A DNA stretch of 64,000 bases, from positions 3,591 through 67,590 of the forward strand of contig CAMVBK010000014.1 of the NCBI GenBank assembly GCA_947165685.1. The letters run 5' to 3'. Below are positions 25,271 through 33,742 of the stretch, piece by piece. A program made the position numbers and the translations under genes. Origin of the DNA: F23-D06 sp947165685 (GTDB lineage Bacteria > Bacteroidota > Bacteroidia > Bacteroidales > WCHB1-69). Each line of letters begins with the position of its first letter. Position 1 is the first letter of the stretch. Below the pieces are notes generated by a model. The model saw only the letters and a program-made list of their open reading frames with translations, did not search any database and was not told where the DNA came from.

Positions 25271-25278
25271 CAAAGATA
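25271..25278 (-). promoter_or_regulatory. NYN gene promoter -7 box
   Basis: CAAAGATA on + reads TATCTTTG on minus; preceded on that strand by AT-rich sequence. Confidence 0.6.
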
Positions 25279-25318
25279 CAATTTTTTTTATTACTTCATC
25301 ACTTTTGCAAAATAATAG

Positions 25319-25326
25319 TATTTTTG
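25319..25326 (+). promoter_or_regulatory. FISUMP gene promoter -7 box
   Basis: TATTTTTG, 22 bases before the ATG at 25349. It is divergent from the NYN promoter, about 40 bases away. Confidence 0.55.
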
Positions 25327-25348
25327 CCAACGAAAAACATCTTCCGTA

Positions 25349-27166
25349 ATGAACCCCGCCGCAAAATTTTTCGCCCTGTTCTGTACACTGGCGCTCCTGT
25401 TCCCCGCGTGCGTGACCGTGCGCGACTGCGACGGGAACCGCTACCGCACGCTGAAAATCAACGGGATGCGGTGGATGGCGGAGAACCTACGGACAACCCA
25501 TTACGCCGACGGGAGCCCGATTGTACGGGGAGAGGTGGCGGACAAGGACACGACCGTTGCCTGCTATTTCGACTACGGCAACAGCCAAGATTCCGTGCGG
25601 AAGTACGGGCTACTCTACACCTGGACGGCAGCGGTGCGCGATACGGGAACGACCTCCACGATCGTGCAAGGGGTCTGTCCCGACGGTTGGCACCTGCCGG
25701 ACGACGCGGAATGGACGGCGATGACACGGGGCTGTGTCGCGGAGGGCTACCAATACCGTATTCCCTTCTCAGCCCAAAATATGCGGATTATCAAACGGTT
25801 TGTGCGTCCGCCTCGCAGCGGCTACCGCTACCCCGGCAACTACTCGAAAGTGGGCGAAGAATCCTTCTGGTGGAGTTCCACGCCCTCAAGCGACGGCACC
25901 GCCACGGGCCGCTATCTGGAGAACTTCAACTACCCCTGCCCGTACGTCTGCTTCGGGAAGGTGTATAACGGCTACAGCGTGCGCTGTGTGCAAGACGGGG
26001 CGAAAGTCACCGCCCCGAAGCTAAAAGTCAAAAATCGGAAAAAAGGGAACGTGCGGAGTGTGTCGCAGTTGGACACATATACCATCCCGCACAAAACGGT
26101 CATGCCTCGTTCTTTCTACTCCTTTGCTGAAAAAACGCAAGTGAACACCTGGTTCCATACGGAAGAAAAACAGGTTATTCTGAACTACTGCATAAATGGG
26201 CTGAAACCGTTCTCCACATTCCAGACCCCTGGCTATCTCACCTACTATTTTTCACTCGACCGGAACAATCTGATTTACAACTGCGTCTTCGATTCTCTTA
26301 CCTATCTTATTGACAATCATTCAGATGTGAGAGGAACGGTCAAAATGAATCTTTGGACAGAAGACGGGGACAGTGTAGTTGTTCAAGGCTTTAAGAGTCA
26401 TTACTATGTGCCGATTTCTTCGGATTCGGGTTTACTTTATTGTTGTACCTTCCTGAAAAATGTTTTCGACTATCGACTTGACGTGCGGATCAGGATGTTT
26501 TCCCGTCCGATGTTCCATGTTTTTTCGTATAAAGATGGCCAGCTCAATCCGATTCGCGGCCTTGGCACTTATCCGGCCATCCACCGTAGCAAGGACATTA
26601 CACGCTACAACTACCACTTCACCTCCTCCATGAACAAAGACACGGATTTGGTGGCGATATACACCTTCATCGATTCGCTGTATGTTATCCACCGCGACGG
26701 CACGCAAGAGCAGCACTATATCCACAGTAAGCACCAACGGCATGTCCAGGAAGAATTTGACACGGCCAACACGTACAATTACACGAAATTAGCCCGTACG
26801 GAGAGTGCCAAAACCTCGTACCTTGGCGTGGTTTATGATTCTTACCGGAACCTGTACTACATTACCGTTTCCAGACCGATGCCTTACGAGAACAAAGACG
26901 GTACCCGAAACAAAATCTCCGACAAACCTTGGTCGCTGCTGGTGCTGGACTCCGCTTTCCGGCAGATTGCGGAGATGGACATGCCCGACTGTTTGAGCAA
27001 GCATGAGCTCATGGTGGTGCCGAAAGGAATAGCCTTAGCCGACAAACGGCTGTCCGACGAAGAGAAAACCTGTTTTGTGATATTAAGATACAATGAAAAA
27101 GACCTGTATAATACTGACATTGCTGTTGTTCGCAGGCATTCTCGCGGCGCAACCAAACGGAAATAA
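25349..27166 (+). CDS. FISUMP lipoprotein fused to a propeller-like domain
   Basis: 605 residues. Lipoprotein signal MNPAAKFFALFCTLALLFPAC. Residues ~35-215 are a FISUMP (Fibrobacter major paralogous) domain: NGMRWMAENLRTTHYADGSPI, YGLLYTWTAA, GVCPDGWHLPDDAEW, FWWSSTP, VRCVQD. From about residue 240 a second region resembles the 6-bladed propeller lipoproteins of Bacteroidota (TYPAIHRSKDITRYNYHF, NYTKLARTESAKTSYLGVVYDSYRNLYYITV). Likely exposed on the outer membrane; ligand unknown. The first 122 bases are duplicated, truncated, at 18353. The 3' end overlaps the next gene by 74 bases in a different frame. Confidence 0.78.
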   Translation: MNPAAKFFALFCTLALLFPACVTVRDCDGNRYRTLKINGMRWMAENLRTTHYADGSPIVRGEVADKDTTVACYFDYGNSQDSVRKYGLLYTWTAAVRDTGTTSTIVQGVCPDGWHLPDDAEWTAMTRGCVAEGYQYRIPFSAQNMRIIKRFVRPPRSGYRYPGNYSKVGEESFWWSSTPSSDGTATGRYLENFNYPCPYVCFGKVYNGYSVRCVQDGAKVTAPKLKVKNRKKGNVRSVSQLDTYTIPHKTVMPRSFYSFAEKTQVNTWFHTEEKQVILNYCINGLKPFSTFQTPGYLTYYFSLDRNNLIYNCVFDSLTYLIDNHSDVRGTVKMNLWTEDGDSVVVQGFKSHYYVPISSDSGLLYCCTFLKNVFDYRLDVRIRMFSRPMFHVFSYKDGQLNPIRGLGTYPAIHRSKDITRYNYHFTSSMNKDTDLVAIYTFIDSLYVIHRDGTQEQHYIHSKHQRHVQEEFDTANTYNYTKLARTESAKTSYLGVVYDSYRNLYYITVSRPMPYENKDGTRNKISDKPWSLLVLDSAFRQIAEMDMPDCLSKHELMVVPKGIALADKRLSDEEKTCFVILRYNEKDLYNTDIAVVRRHSRGATKRK

Positions 27167-27572
27167 CCTGAAACGGCACACCCGCTTCTTCAAGGCCTAC
27201 ATGCACGAGACATTCCCGGATTTCAAGATCCGCGACGGGGAGTACCTGTTCATCCTGCCGACAGGCTGCCGGAACTGTGTCGAGCAGGCAACTGACTATC
27301 TGAGTGCGCATTTGGACCTGATAGCGGGAAAGTACCAAGCGATGCTCGTCTCTGCCGCCACCCTGAAAAAGCTGCCCTCCGACATCCGCGAAAAGGTGCC
27401 GAACCTGCTGTGTGACCCCACCATCAAGCTCGACCGCATGTCGTTCGGCATCGACGGGGTTTCTGTGCTGAAAATCAAGAACGGAAAGATTGTAGCCTAC
27501 AAGAGTATGACCCCGGAGGATTTGAAGAAAGACCCGGCAGCGTTCTTTGTACCGATAGAAACGGCGAAATGA
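27093..27572 (+). CDS. Exported thioredoxin-like protein
   Basis: 159 residues, signal peptide MKKTCIILTLLLFAGILAA. LFILPTGCRNCVEQATDYL carries a CxxC at about residues 59-62 in the position of a thioredoxin-fold active site, followed by a helix and the strand/turn VSVLKIKNGKIVAYK. Proteins like this sit beside propeller-type lipoproteins in Bacteroidota and look like TlpA relatives. It starts 74 bases inside the preceding gene, so translation is probably coupled and the two products may act together. Redox activity is inferred only. Confidence 0.68.
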   Translation: MKKTCIILTLLLFAGILAAQPNGNNLKRHTRFFKAYMHETFPDFKIRDGEYLFILPTGCRNCVEQATDYLSAHLDLIAGKYQAMLVSAATLKKLPSDIREKVPNLLCDPTIKLDRMSFGIDGVSVLKIKNGKIVAYKSMTPEDLKKDPAAFFVPIETAK

Positions 27573-27603
27573 TTCTCGGCGAATAGGGTGAATTATTCGA
27601 TAA

Positions 27604-28722
27604 TTATTCCCATTGCAACCAAAGACCCATTATTGGATCTGATAAAAATATCTTTTTGTCTTCAATGACGATGAGATCCTTGTCCAATAGGGATTTCTTG
27701 ATGATGTTGACGTTGGCGGATGATCCTAAATGGTAGTCTTGTATGATTTTGGCAGAAGACAAACCAGTGTGATTTCCATCTGCCACGGCCCGCAGGAAAT
27801 TCATTTGATAGGCAGTCAATTCATCGGTTTTGGCTTCGAAAACATCATTGCATTGATCCACCAACTCTTGGAGTGCATCAGCAAGTATGTTTTCCGACAC
27901 TTTTCGTGTGGTTCTCTGGAATACATACCAAGATAGCTGCTGTACGTACGAAGAGTTTCCATCAACGTGTTCCACAATCCACAACGCCTGGTTCTTTGAA
28001 ATGACTTTTCCCTCCTGTTTGAATTTGTCTTTGATGTATTTCACCCAATAATTGGCTGGAATTCGTTGCAAATAGAGTATGTCTCCGAATTTGTAAAATG
28101 GCTTTGTGTTGTCATCAAAAAGGGCCTCCATCATGTGTTTCCTGCTCCCGAACAAGCAGTAGGAGGTTCTCTCGTGGTGCTGCCAAATCGAACGAAGTTC
28201 GGTCTGAAACTGCAACGAGTCAGGGTAGTTCCCAATTTGCTGAAACTCATCCACACATACCACGATTTGAATGTCTTTGCGTTGTGCTATCCTTTCCGGC
28301 AATTGGAGCAAATCGTCCATAGAATGATCTTGTGGCGAAAGCTGTAACTTGATGGTCATTTCACTCATCGGGTCTGCAGAAGCGTTCACACCAAAACTAA
28401 AACGACTGAGAAAGTTTTTGGCATTCTCCATCCATTCCTCCATCTTGTTGGCCGTTTGGGATAACACCGCAGAAGCAAGCTTTTCACAAAATTCCTCCCT
28501 GTTGCGACACTTCTGCACATCAACATACACAACTTTCAATGACTTATTCTCTGTCAACCCTTTCACTTTTTTCACCAAAGATGTTTTACCCCATCGGCGT
28601 GGAGATACAATGAAGGTGTTCACGCCATATTGAAAGTTAGAAACCAACTTGGTTGTTTCTTTCTCTCTGTCAGTAAATGTGTTACCACTAACAGTCTTCC
28701 CAAAAACGAACAATTTTTCCAT
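27604..28722 (-). CDS. AAA-type ATPase (ATPase_2-like family)
   Basis: 372 residues. Walker A FIVSPRRWGKTSLVKK (residues ~38-53), Walker B IVVCVDEFQQI (~155-165), sensor region SYCLFGSRKHMMEALF and a C-terminal winged-helix-like end (SSAKIIQDYHLGSSANVNIIKKSLLDKDLI). This is the STAND-like ATPase_2/AAA_14 group, abundant and often mobile in Bacteroidota and archaea; the biological role is unknown. It stands alone between convergent and divergent neighbours. The start lies ten bases from a 42-nt perfect palindrome, which probably matters for its expression or spread. Confidence 0.85.
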   Translation of the reverse strand: MEKLFVFGKTVSGNTFTDREKETTKLVSNFQYGVNTFIVSPRRWGKTSLVKKVKGLTENKSLKVVYVDVQKCRNREEFCEKLASAVLSQTANKMEEWMENAKNFLSRFSFGVNASADPMSEMTIKLQLSPQDHSMDDLLQLPERIAQRKDIQIVVCVDEFQQIGNYPDSLQFQTELRSIWQHHERTSYCLFGSRKHMMEALFDDNTKPFYKFGDILYLQRIPANYWVKYIKDKFKQEGKVISKNQALWIVEHVDGNSSYVQQLSWYVFQRTTRKVSENILADALQELVDQCNDVFEAKTDELTAYQMNFLRAVADGNHTGLSSAKIIQDYHLGSSANVNIIKKSLLDKDLIVIEDKKIFLSDPIMGLWLQWE

Positions 28723-28732
28723 ATATTAAACT

Positions 28733-28774
28733 AATAATCTTATAACTAATAAACGTATTAGTTATAAGATTATT
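28733..28774. repeat. 42-nt palindrome (19-bp perfect arms) before the ATPase gene
   Basis: Left arm 28733-28751 is AATAATCTTATAACTAATA, loop AACG, right arm 28756-28774 its exact reverse complement. It sits in the position of the ATPase promoter or leader. The remaining part of the 28723-28953 gap holds a heptamer repeat and the hutI promoter. Confidence 0.85.
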
Positions 28775-28866
28775 GCATGAAAATCAAAACAATGCATAAT
28801 ATACTGACAATCAACAATTAAAGACATATTTACACTTGTCATCCGCTCCTTTCTATTGCCATTGCC

Positions 28867-28908
28867 CATAACCAATAAACCATAACCCAGCTTCTATAAC
28901 CCATAACC
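28867..28908 (+). repeat. Heptanucleotide tandem repeat
   Basis: Six 7-base units: CATAACC, AATAAAC, CATAACC, CAGCTTC, TATAACC, CATAACC. Confidence 0.6.
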
Positions 28909-28919
28909 ATTAAAAATCG

Positions 28920-28927
28920 TATCTTTG
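28920..28927 (+). promoter_or_regulatory. hutI promoter -7 box
   Basis: TATCTTTG, 26 bases before the ATG. Confidence 0.7.
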
Positions 28928-28953
28928 CCGCATCAAATTAAAACCTACCAACT

Positions 28954-30207
28954 ATGGCAATCTTAGTAAAAAACATAAAGCAATTAGTGCAGGCGGAGCC
29001 CAAATCCATCAAGTTCCGCGCCGGCAAGGAGATGCAGAACCTCCCCGTCATCGACAACGCCTACCTGCTCACCGAAGGCGACAAAATCAAGGAATTCGGC
29101 AAGATGGAGGACTTCAACCCCGACATCCTGAAGAAAATCAAGGAGCCCATCGAGGAGATCGACGCCACGGGCAAGTTCGTGTTCCCCTCCTTCTGCGACT
29201 CCCACACGCACATCGTCTATGCGGGCAGCCGCGAAGTCGAGTACATCGACAAGATCAAGGGCTTGAGCTACGAGGAGATTTTCAAACGCGGCGGCGGCAT
29301 CCTCAACTCCGCGAAACGGCTGCACGAAACCTCTGAGGAGGAACTCTACGACCAGGCTTGGCAGCGGCTGGAGGAGATGGCCTCCTTCGGCACGGGCGCG
29401 TGCGAGATCAAGAGCGGCTACGGCCTTACCACCGAAGACGAACTCAAGATGCTGCGCGTCATCCGCAAGCTGAAAGAGAACTCCCCGCTCACCATCAAGG
29501 CCAACTTCCTCGGGGCCCACGCGGTGCCGCTGCTCTACAAGGACAATCCCGACGGCTACGTGGATCTCATCATCAACGAGATGATCCCGATGGTGGCCGC
29601 CGAAGAGCTCGCCGACTTCGTGGACGTCTTCTGCGACAAGGGCTTCTTCACCACCGAGCAGACTGAGCGCATTCTGATGCAGGGCATCAAGTACGGTCTG
29701 CGCCCGAAAATCCACGCCAACGAGATGGCCTGCTCCGGCGGCATCCAAGTCGGCGTGAAATACAATGCACTCTCCGTTGACCACTTGGAATACACGGGTG
29801 AGGAGGAGATTGCGGCTCTCTACAAGAGCGAGACGATGCCCACGGTGCTGCCCGGCGCTGCCTTCTTCCTCGGGATGCAGTGCGCCCCCATCCGCAAGAT
29901 GATCGAAAGCGGTCTGCCCGTCGCGCTCGCCTCCGACTTCAACCCCGGCTCCTGCCCGTCCGGCAACATGCAGCTGGTCTTCGCCATGGGTTCCGTGATG
30001 TACAAGATGCTGCCCGAGGAGACGGTCAACGCCACGACGATCAACACGGCCTACGCTATGGACGTCTGGCGCGAGTTGGGCACCATCACGAAAGGAAAGA
30101 TTGCCAACTTCTTCATCACCAAGCCGATGGACACGCTCTACTACATGAACTACGCCTTCGGAAGCAACAAGGTGGAACAGGTGTTCCTGAATGGAAAAAG
30201 AAGGTAA
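28954..30207 (+). CDS. hutI: Imidazolonepropionase
   Basis: 417 residues. Amidohydrolase fold with metal-binding FCDSHTHIVYAG (residues ~78-89), the substrate Tyr/Arg loop REVEYIDKIKGLSYEEI, KSGYGL, FLGAHAVP and the catalytic ASDFNPGSCPS. Hydrolyses imidazolonepropionate to formiminoglutamate in cytosolic histidine breakdown. The other hut genes (hutH, hutU, formiminotransferase) are not adjacent, unlike in many relatives. Codon use is strongly C-rich. It ends in a palindrome that may terminate transcription. Confidence 0.96.
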   Translation: MAILVKNIKQLVQAEPKSIKFRAGKEMQNLPVIDNAYLLTEGDKIKEFGKMEDFNPDILKKIKEPIEEIDATGKFVFPSFCDSHTHIVYAGSREVEYIDKIKGLSYEEIFKRGGGILNSAKRLHETSEEELYDQAWQRLEEMASFGTGACEIKSGYGLTTEDELKMLRVIRKLKENSPLTIKANFLGAHAVPLLYKDNPDGYVDLIINEMIPMVAAEELADFVDVFCDKGFFTTEQTERILMQGIKYGLRPKIHANEMACSGGIQVGVKYNALSVDHLEYTGEEEIAALYKSETMPTVLPGAAFFLGMQCAPIRKMIESGLPVALASDFNPGSCPSGNMQLVFAMGSVMYKMLPEETVNATTINTAYAMDVWRELGTITKGKIANFFITKPMDTLYYMNYAFGSNKVEQVFLNGKRR

Positions 30208-30210
30208 TAA

Positions 30211-30242
30211 TTGTAGAGACGCGACGCATTGCGTCTCTACAA
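30211..30242. terminator. GTAGAGACGC palindrome after hutI
   Basis: TTGTAGAGACGC (30211-30222) and its exact reverse complement (30231-30242), loop GACGCATT. The same stem core recurs at 35816-35841 after metG, and a half-site at 30293-30300. It starts four bases after the hutI stop. Confidence 0.6.
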
Positions 30243-30296
30243 CAAATCTTAACAATGTTCGTTGAATCTCCTGTATAGATATGTTTTGGCACGTCT

Positions 30297-30761
30297 CTAC
30301 ATCAGGGCATCCCTAACGTAATCGATAAACTTCTTCAAATTGGTCCTGCCATACAGCCAAATCACCCGCTCCTTTTCACCCAACCGACTCACCACCACGT
30401 AGTTGGAACATCCATCTTGGTCTTTTTCGGAGGCGCAGACCCGCAACAGGTAGTCCTGGTCGTTGACCTCGAACACCACTCTGAACTGCTCGGTGGATTT
30501 CCGAATGTCCTGGTTGAATTTCTTGTATTTGTGTGACTTAGGTTTGGCATCGCACGTGAGCACCTTCACGAAGGAGGCGTTGTGCGCTATCAAGTTGAGC
30601 CAGATCGGCTTCTGCGAAGCACTGTACTCGAACTTCTCGAAATGGCGTTTCTTTTCGTATTTGCCGAAAAGCTTGTCCAAATCGGCAGACTGGGCGAATA
30701 CACCGCCGAAAAGCCCCGCGAATAACAGGCAAAAACCGATTTTCTTTAAAACACTTTTCAT
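30297..30761 (-). CDS. Exported protein of unknown function
   Basis: 154 residues from MKSVLKKIGFCLLFAGLFGGVFAQ, a clear signal peptide; in-frame Met codons further upstream give no better start. The mature part begins SADLDKLFGKYEKKRHFEKF, reminiscent of the DUF4252 start, but the rest (YLLRVCASEKDQDGCSNYVVVSRLGEKERVIWLYGRTNLKKFIDYVRDALM) is not clearly that family. Two Cys could form a disulfide. A minus-strand box TAGCTTTG at 30850-30857 is a possible promoter. Confidence 0.65.
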   Translation of the reverse strand: MKSVLKKIGFCLLFAGLFGGVFAQSADLDKLFGKYEKKRHFEKFEYSASQKPIWLNLIAHNASFVKVLTCDAKPKSHKYKKFNQDIRKSTEQFRVVFEVNDQDYLLRVCASEKDQDGCSNYVVVSRLGEKERVIWLYGRTNLKKFIDYVRDALM

Positions 30762-30849
30762 CATTTTGATTATTTGGTGAATCAACGTGTATGAACGGTT
30801 TTAATGGTTAAAAGTTTAATTTGTTTCAGTTTTCAAGTTTTCGAAAGTG

Positions 30850-30857
30850 CAAAGCTA
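30850..30857 (-). promoter_or_regulatory. Possible -7 box
   Basis: CAAAGCTA, minus strand TAGCTTTG, fits TAnnTTTG; it overlaps the start of a heptamer repeat. Confidence 0.4.
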
Positions 30858-30881
30858 AAAGCCAAAAGCTAAAAGCTAATA
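30854..30881 (+). repeat. Heptanucleotide tandem repeat
   Basis: Units GCTAAAA, GCCAAAA, GCTAAAA, GCTAATA. The last overlaps the uvrB stop codon (complement 30876-30878). Confidence 0.6.
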
Positions 30882-32897
30882 CTCCCTGATCCTGTTCTCT
30901 ATCGCCATGATGGCATCGCGGCACTGCGCGGCTAAATCGAAATCAAGGTCCTTCACCGCCTTGTCCATCTGTTTCCGCAACGCCTTCTTCTTCTTCTCCA
31001 ACTGCTCCACATTGTACATCGTCAGGTCCTCAGCAGCAACCGCTAACTTCTTCTCCTTCCGCTCGTACGTCGCCCCCATTCTCTGCTTGTTGTTGTCGCT
31101 GGCCATGCCGGTGAGCAACATCTCGTCCGACTTCACCACACCCTTCGGCACAATGTGATGCAACTCGTTGTATGCTATCTGTTTGGAACGTCGTCTGTTA
31201 GTTTCGTCAATGGTGGCCTGCATCGATTTGGTGATTTTGTTGGCGTAGAAAATCACCCGACCGTTCACGTGGCGCGCAGCACGGCCGGCCGTTTGCGTGA
31301 GCGAACGCACGTTGCGCAGGAAACCCTCCTTGTCGGCATCCATGATGGCCACCAACGAAACCTCCGGCAAATCCAACCCTTCCCTCAGCAGGTTCACGCC
31401 CACTAACACGTCGATGGCTCCCGCCCGCAAATTCTGCAGAATCTCCACACGGTCAAGGGTTTCCACATCGGAATGGATGTAGCACGACCTTATGCCAATA
31501 TTGATGAGGTAGGTGTTCAGCTCTTCGGCCATGCGTTTGGTCAGTGTGGTCACCAAGACGCGCTCGCCCTTATCGACTGTGTCTTCGATTTCGTTCAGCA
31601 AGTCATCCACCTGATTCGTGGCAGGGCGCACCTCGATGGGCGGATCCAACAGTCCCGTGGGGCGCACCACCTGCTCCACCACGATGCCGCCCGACTGCTC
31701 GAGCTCGTAGTCCGCCGGTGTCGCGCTCATATAGATGGTCTGCCCCACCAGCGCCTCGAACTCGTCGAACTTCAGCGGACGGTTGTCCAAAGCGGCGGGC
31801 AACCGGAAACCGTACTCCACCAAGTTGATTTTGCGGGATCGGTCGCCGCCGTACATCGCCCCGATTTGCGGCACCGTGACATGGCTCTCGTCAATCACCA
31901 GAATGAAATCGTCGGGGAAGAAATCGAGGATGCAGAACGGACGCATCCCAGGCTCGCGCTTGTCGAAATAGCGGGAATAGTTCTCGATGCCGGAACAGTA
32001 GCCCAGTTCCTTCATCATCTCAATATCGTACGTTACACGATCTTCCAAACGTTTGGCTTCCAAGTGTTTGCCAATGGATTTGAAATAATCGCGCTGTTCG
32101 CCCAAGTCCAACGTAATCTGATTGATGGCCTCGTTCATTGTCTGCTGCGTGGTCACGAAAATGCTGGCCGGGTAGATGACGACGTTCTCCTCCTTGGCAA
32201 TCACCCCGCCCGTCGCCGCCTCGATAACCGACAGAGACTCAATCTCATCGTCCCAAAAAATGATTCGGAAGGCGTGCTCGTTGTACGGCGGGAAAATATC
32301 CACCGTATCGCCCTTCACACGGAACTGTCCGGGTTGGAGATCCAATTCCGTGCGCGAATAGAGACTGGCCACAAACTTGAGAAGCAGCGAGTTGCGGTCT
32401 ATGACCATACCCGTGTGCAGGTGCACGACGTTTTTGGCAAAGTCATCCGGGTTTCCAATACCATAAATACATGAAACTGAGGCCACTACAATAACATCCC
32501 GCCTACCCGACATTAACGCGGCAGTAGTATGTAACCGCAGTTTTTCAATCTCGTCATTGATGGACAAATCCTTCTCAATGTACGTGTTGGTGGTCGGAAT
32601 GTAGGCCTCCGGTTGGTAATAGTCGTAATAGGATACATAGTATTCGACCGCGTTTTCCGGGAAGAACTGCTTGAACTCGCTGTAGAGCTGGGCGGCAAGC
32701 GTCTTGTTATGGCTCAGAATGAGAGCGGGGCGGTTCACCTGGTTCAGCACATTGGCGATGGTGAACGTCTTGCCGGAACCTGTCACGCCGAGCAACGTCT
32801 GCGCCTTCTCCCCGTTGTTCAACCCGGCCACCAACTGCTTGATGGCCTCCGGCTGGTCCCCGGAAGGCTCGTATGCGGATGTCAGTATGAAGTTCAT
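30876..32897 (-). CDS. uvrB: Excinuclease ABC subunit B
   Basis: 673 residues, full length. Walker A GVTGSGKTFTIAN (residues ~39-51), the DNA-probing beta-hairpin YYVSYYDYYQPEAYIP (~92-107), DESHV, the helicase motif TAGRAARH and a C-terminal UVR domain for UvrC contact (KKKALRKQMDKAVKDLDFDLAAQCRDAI). Acts in nucleotide excision repair with UvrA and UvrC, not encoded here. The + strand is C-rich across this minus-strand gene, so its skew follows position in the chromosome and not coding direction. Confidence 0.98.
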   Translation of the reverse strand: MNFILTSAYEPSGDQPEAIKQLVAGLNNGEKAQTLLGVTGSGKTFTIANVLNQVNRPALILSHNKTLAAQLYSEFKQFFPENAVEYYVSYYDYYQPEAYIPTTNTYIEKDLSINDEIEKLRLHTTAALMSGRRDVIVVASVSCIYGIGNPDDFAKNVVHLHTGMVIDRNSLLLKFVASLYSRTELDLQPGQFRVKGDTVDIFPPYNEHAFRIIFWDDEIESLSVIEAATGGVIAKEENVVIYPASIFVTTQQTMNEAINQITLDLGEQRDYFKSIGKHLEAKRLEDRVTYDIEMMKELGYCSGIENYSRYFDKREPGMRPFCILDFFPDDFILVIDESHVTVPQIGAMYGGDRSRKINLVEYGFRLPAALDNRPLKFDEFEALVGQTIYMSATPADYELEQSGGIVVEQVVRPTGLLDPPIEVRPATNQVDDLLNEIEDTVDKGERVLVTTLTKRMAEELNTYLINIGIRSCYIHSDVETLDRVEILQNLRAGAIDVLVGVNLLREGLDLPEVSLVAIMDADKEGFLRNVRSLTQTAGRAARHVNGRVIFYANKITKSMQATIDETNRRRSKQIAYNELHHIVPKGVVKSDEMLLTGMASDNNKQRMGATYERKEKKLAVAAEDLTMYNVEQLEKKKKALRKQMDKAVKDLDFDLAAQCRDAIMAIENRIREY

Positions 32898-32942
32898 GCT
32901 GCTTTTATTTTACTATTTTCAGTTTTTTATACATTATCCCTT

Positions 32943-32991
32943 TCACTATTCACTATTCACCATTCACCATTCACTATTCACCATTCACTAT
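32943..32991 (+). repeat. Heptanucleotide tandem repeat, seven units
   Basis: Seven uninterrupted 7-base units alternating TCACTAT and TCACCAT. Lies in the gap between uvrB and the small outer-membrane protein gene. Confidence 0.8.
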
Positions 32992-33004
32992 CAGAATAAC
33001 AACA

Positions 33005-33031
33005 AAACGCCGATTATAGAAACCGGCGTTT
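33005..33031 (-). terminator. Terminator of the small outer-membrane protein gene
   Basis: AAACGCCG (33005-33012) pairs with CGGCGTTT (33024-33031), 25 bases beyond the stop codon of the minus-strand gene. Confidence 0.6.
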
Positions 33032-33055
33032 GTTGAAATCTGCAAAATATTACTT

Positions 33056-33538
33056 TTAGAATCTGTAGCGGAGACCGACACCGACGTTGGCCAACCCATA
33101 CCACGGACCATAAATATCGTTCCTGAAGCCTAATACATTGACCATCGGACGCCAATCCACGGTAAGGTTCAACGGAATGCCGAATTCCCATTCAAAACCA
33201 ATTTGGGCACCCACATTCAGACGGACGGCCGAATAACTATACTCATTGTAGTAACGACCATAGCCAAAACCGACACCGGCAGCAGGACCCACGAACCAGT
33301 TCCAAATACCTTTGATATTGAACACCCAATCAAAAGAAGCGGTGGCATCCGCGTATGCCCAAGGATTCCATACATTACCCAAACCTGCTGTCACATCCAC
33401 ATACATGTCATCAAGAATGGAATGTTGATAAGAGAATTCAAGGTTGTAGCCCAAGCGGCCGCCAATGGCACGAGGCTGAGCGAAAGCGACACTTGCAAAA
33501 GCAAGCATGACAATCATTGTTGTAAAAAGCTTTTTCAT
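33056..33538 (-). CDS. Small outer-membrane beta-barrel-like protein
   Basis: 160 residues, signal peptide MKKLFTTMIVMLAFASVAFAQ. Alternating aromatic/Gly strands (AIGGRLGYNLEFSYQHSI, MYVDVTAGLGN, AGVGFGYGRYY, LNVGAQIGFEWEF, ANVGVGLRYRF) and a terminal Phe are typical of an 8-stranded outer-membrane barrel. A minus-strand box TAATTTTG at 33568-33575 is a likely promoter and the terminator is visible, so it is probably monocistronic. Function unknown. Confidence 0.82.
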   Translation of the reverse strand: MKKLFTTMIVMLAFASVAFAQPRAIGGRLGYNLEFSYQHSILDDMYVDVTAGLGNVWNPWAYADATASFDWVFNIKGIWNWFVGPAAGVGFGYGRYYNEYSYSAVRLNVGAQIGFEWEFGIPLNLTVDWRPMVNVLGFRNDIYGPWYGLANVGVGLRYRF

Positions 33539-33567
33539 ACTATCTTTAATTTTTAAGTTTCAAAGCG

Positions 33568-33575
33568 CAAAATTA
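33568..33575 (-). promoter_or_regulatory. Promoter -7 box of barrel gene
   Basis: CAAAATTA on +, TAATTTTG on minus, 29 bases before the ATG. Confidence 0.5.
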
Positions 33576-33663
33576 GTTTTTTTTAACGCTTTCAATTTTC
33601 ATCAAAAAAATAGTTGTAAACAGATTCATATTCATAACCTTTTGCGTAATGACACCCTTTTCT

Positions 33664-33697
33664 TTTGAGTACCCAACCTAAAAAATTCTTATCTTTG
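33664..33697 (+). promoter_or_regulatory. metG promoter
   Basis: TTTG at 33664-33667 and TATCTTTG at 33690-33697. The upstream in-frame TTG at 33665 is inside the -33 element, so translation starts at 33743. Confidence 0.7.
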
Positions 33698-33742
33698 CGC
33701 TTTTCATCTGAAAATAGAAAAACCCACCAAAATATTGATAAT

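Noticed and set aside
28984..30255. Long antisense ORF (423 codons) opposite hutI
   Set aside because: Shadow of a C-rich coding gene; no motif, and hutI is certain.
33665..33742. Upstream TTG start for metG
   Set aside because: It lies inside the -33 element; the transcript starts after 33697 and family homology begins at 33743.
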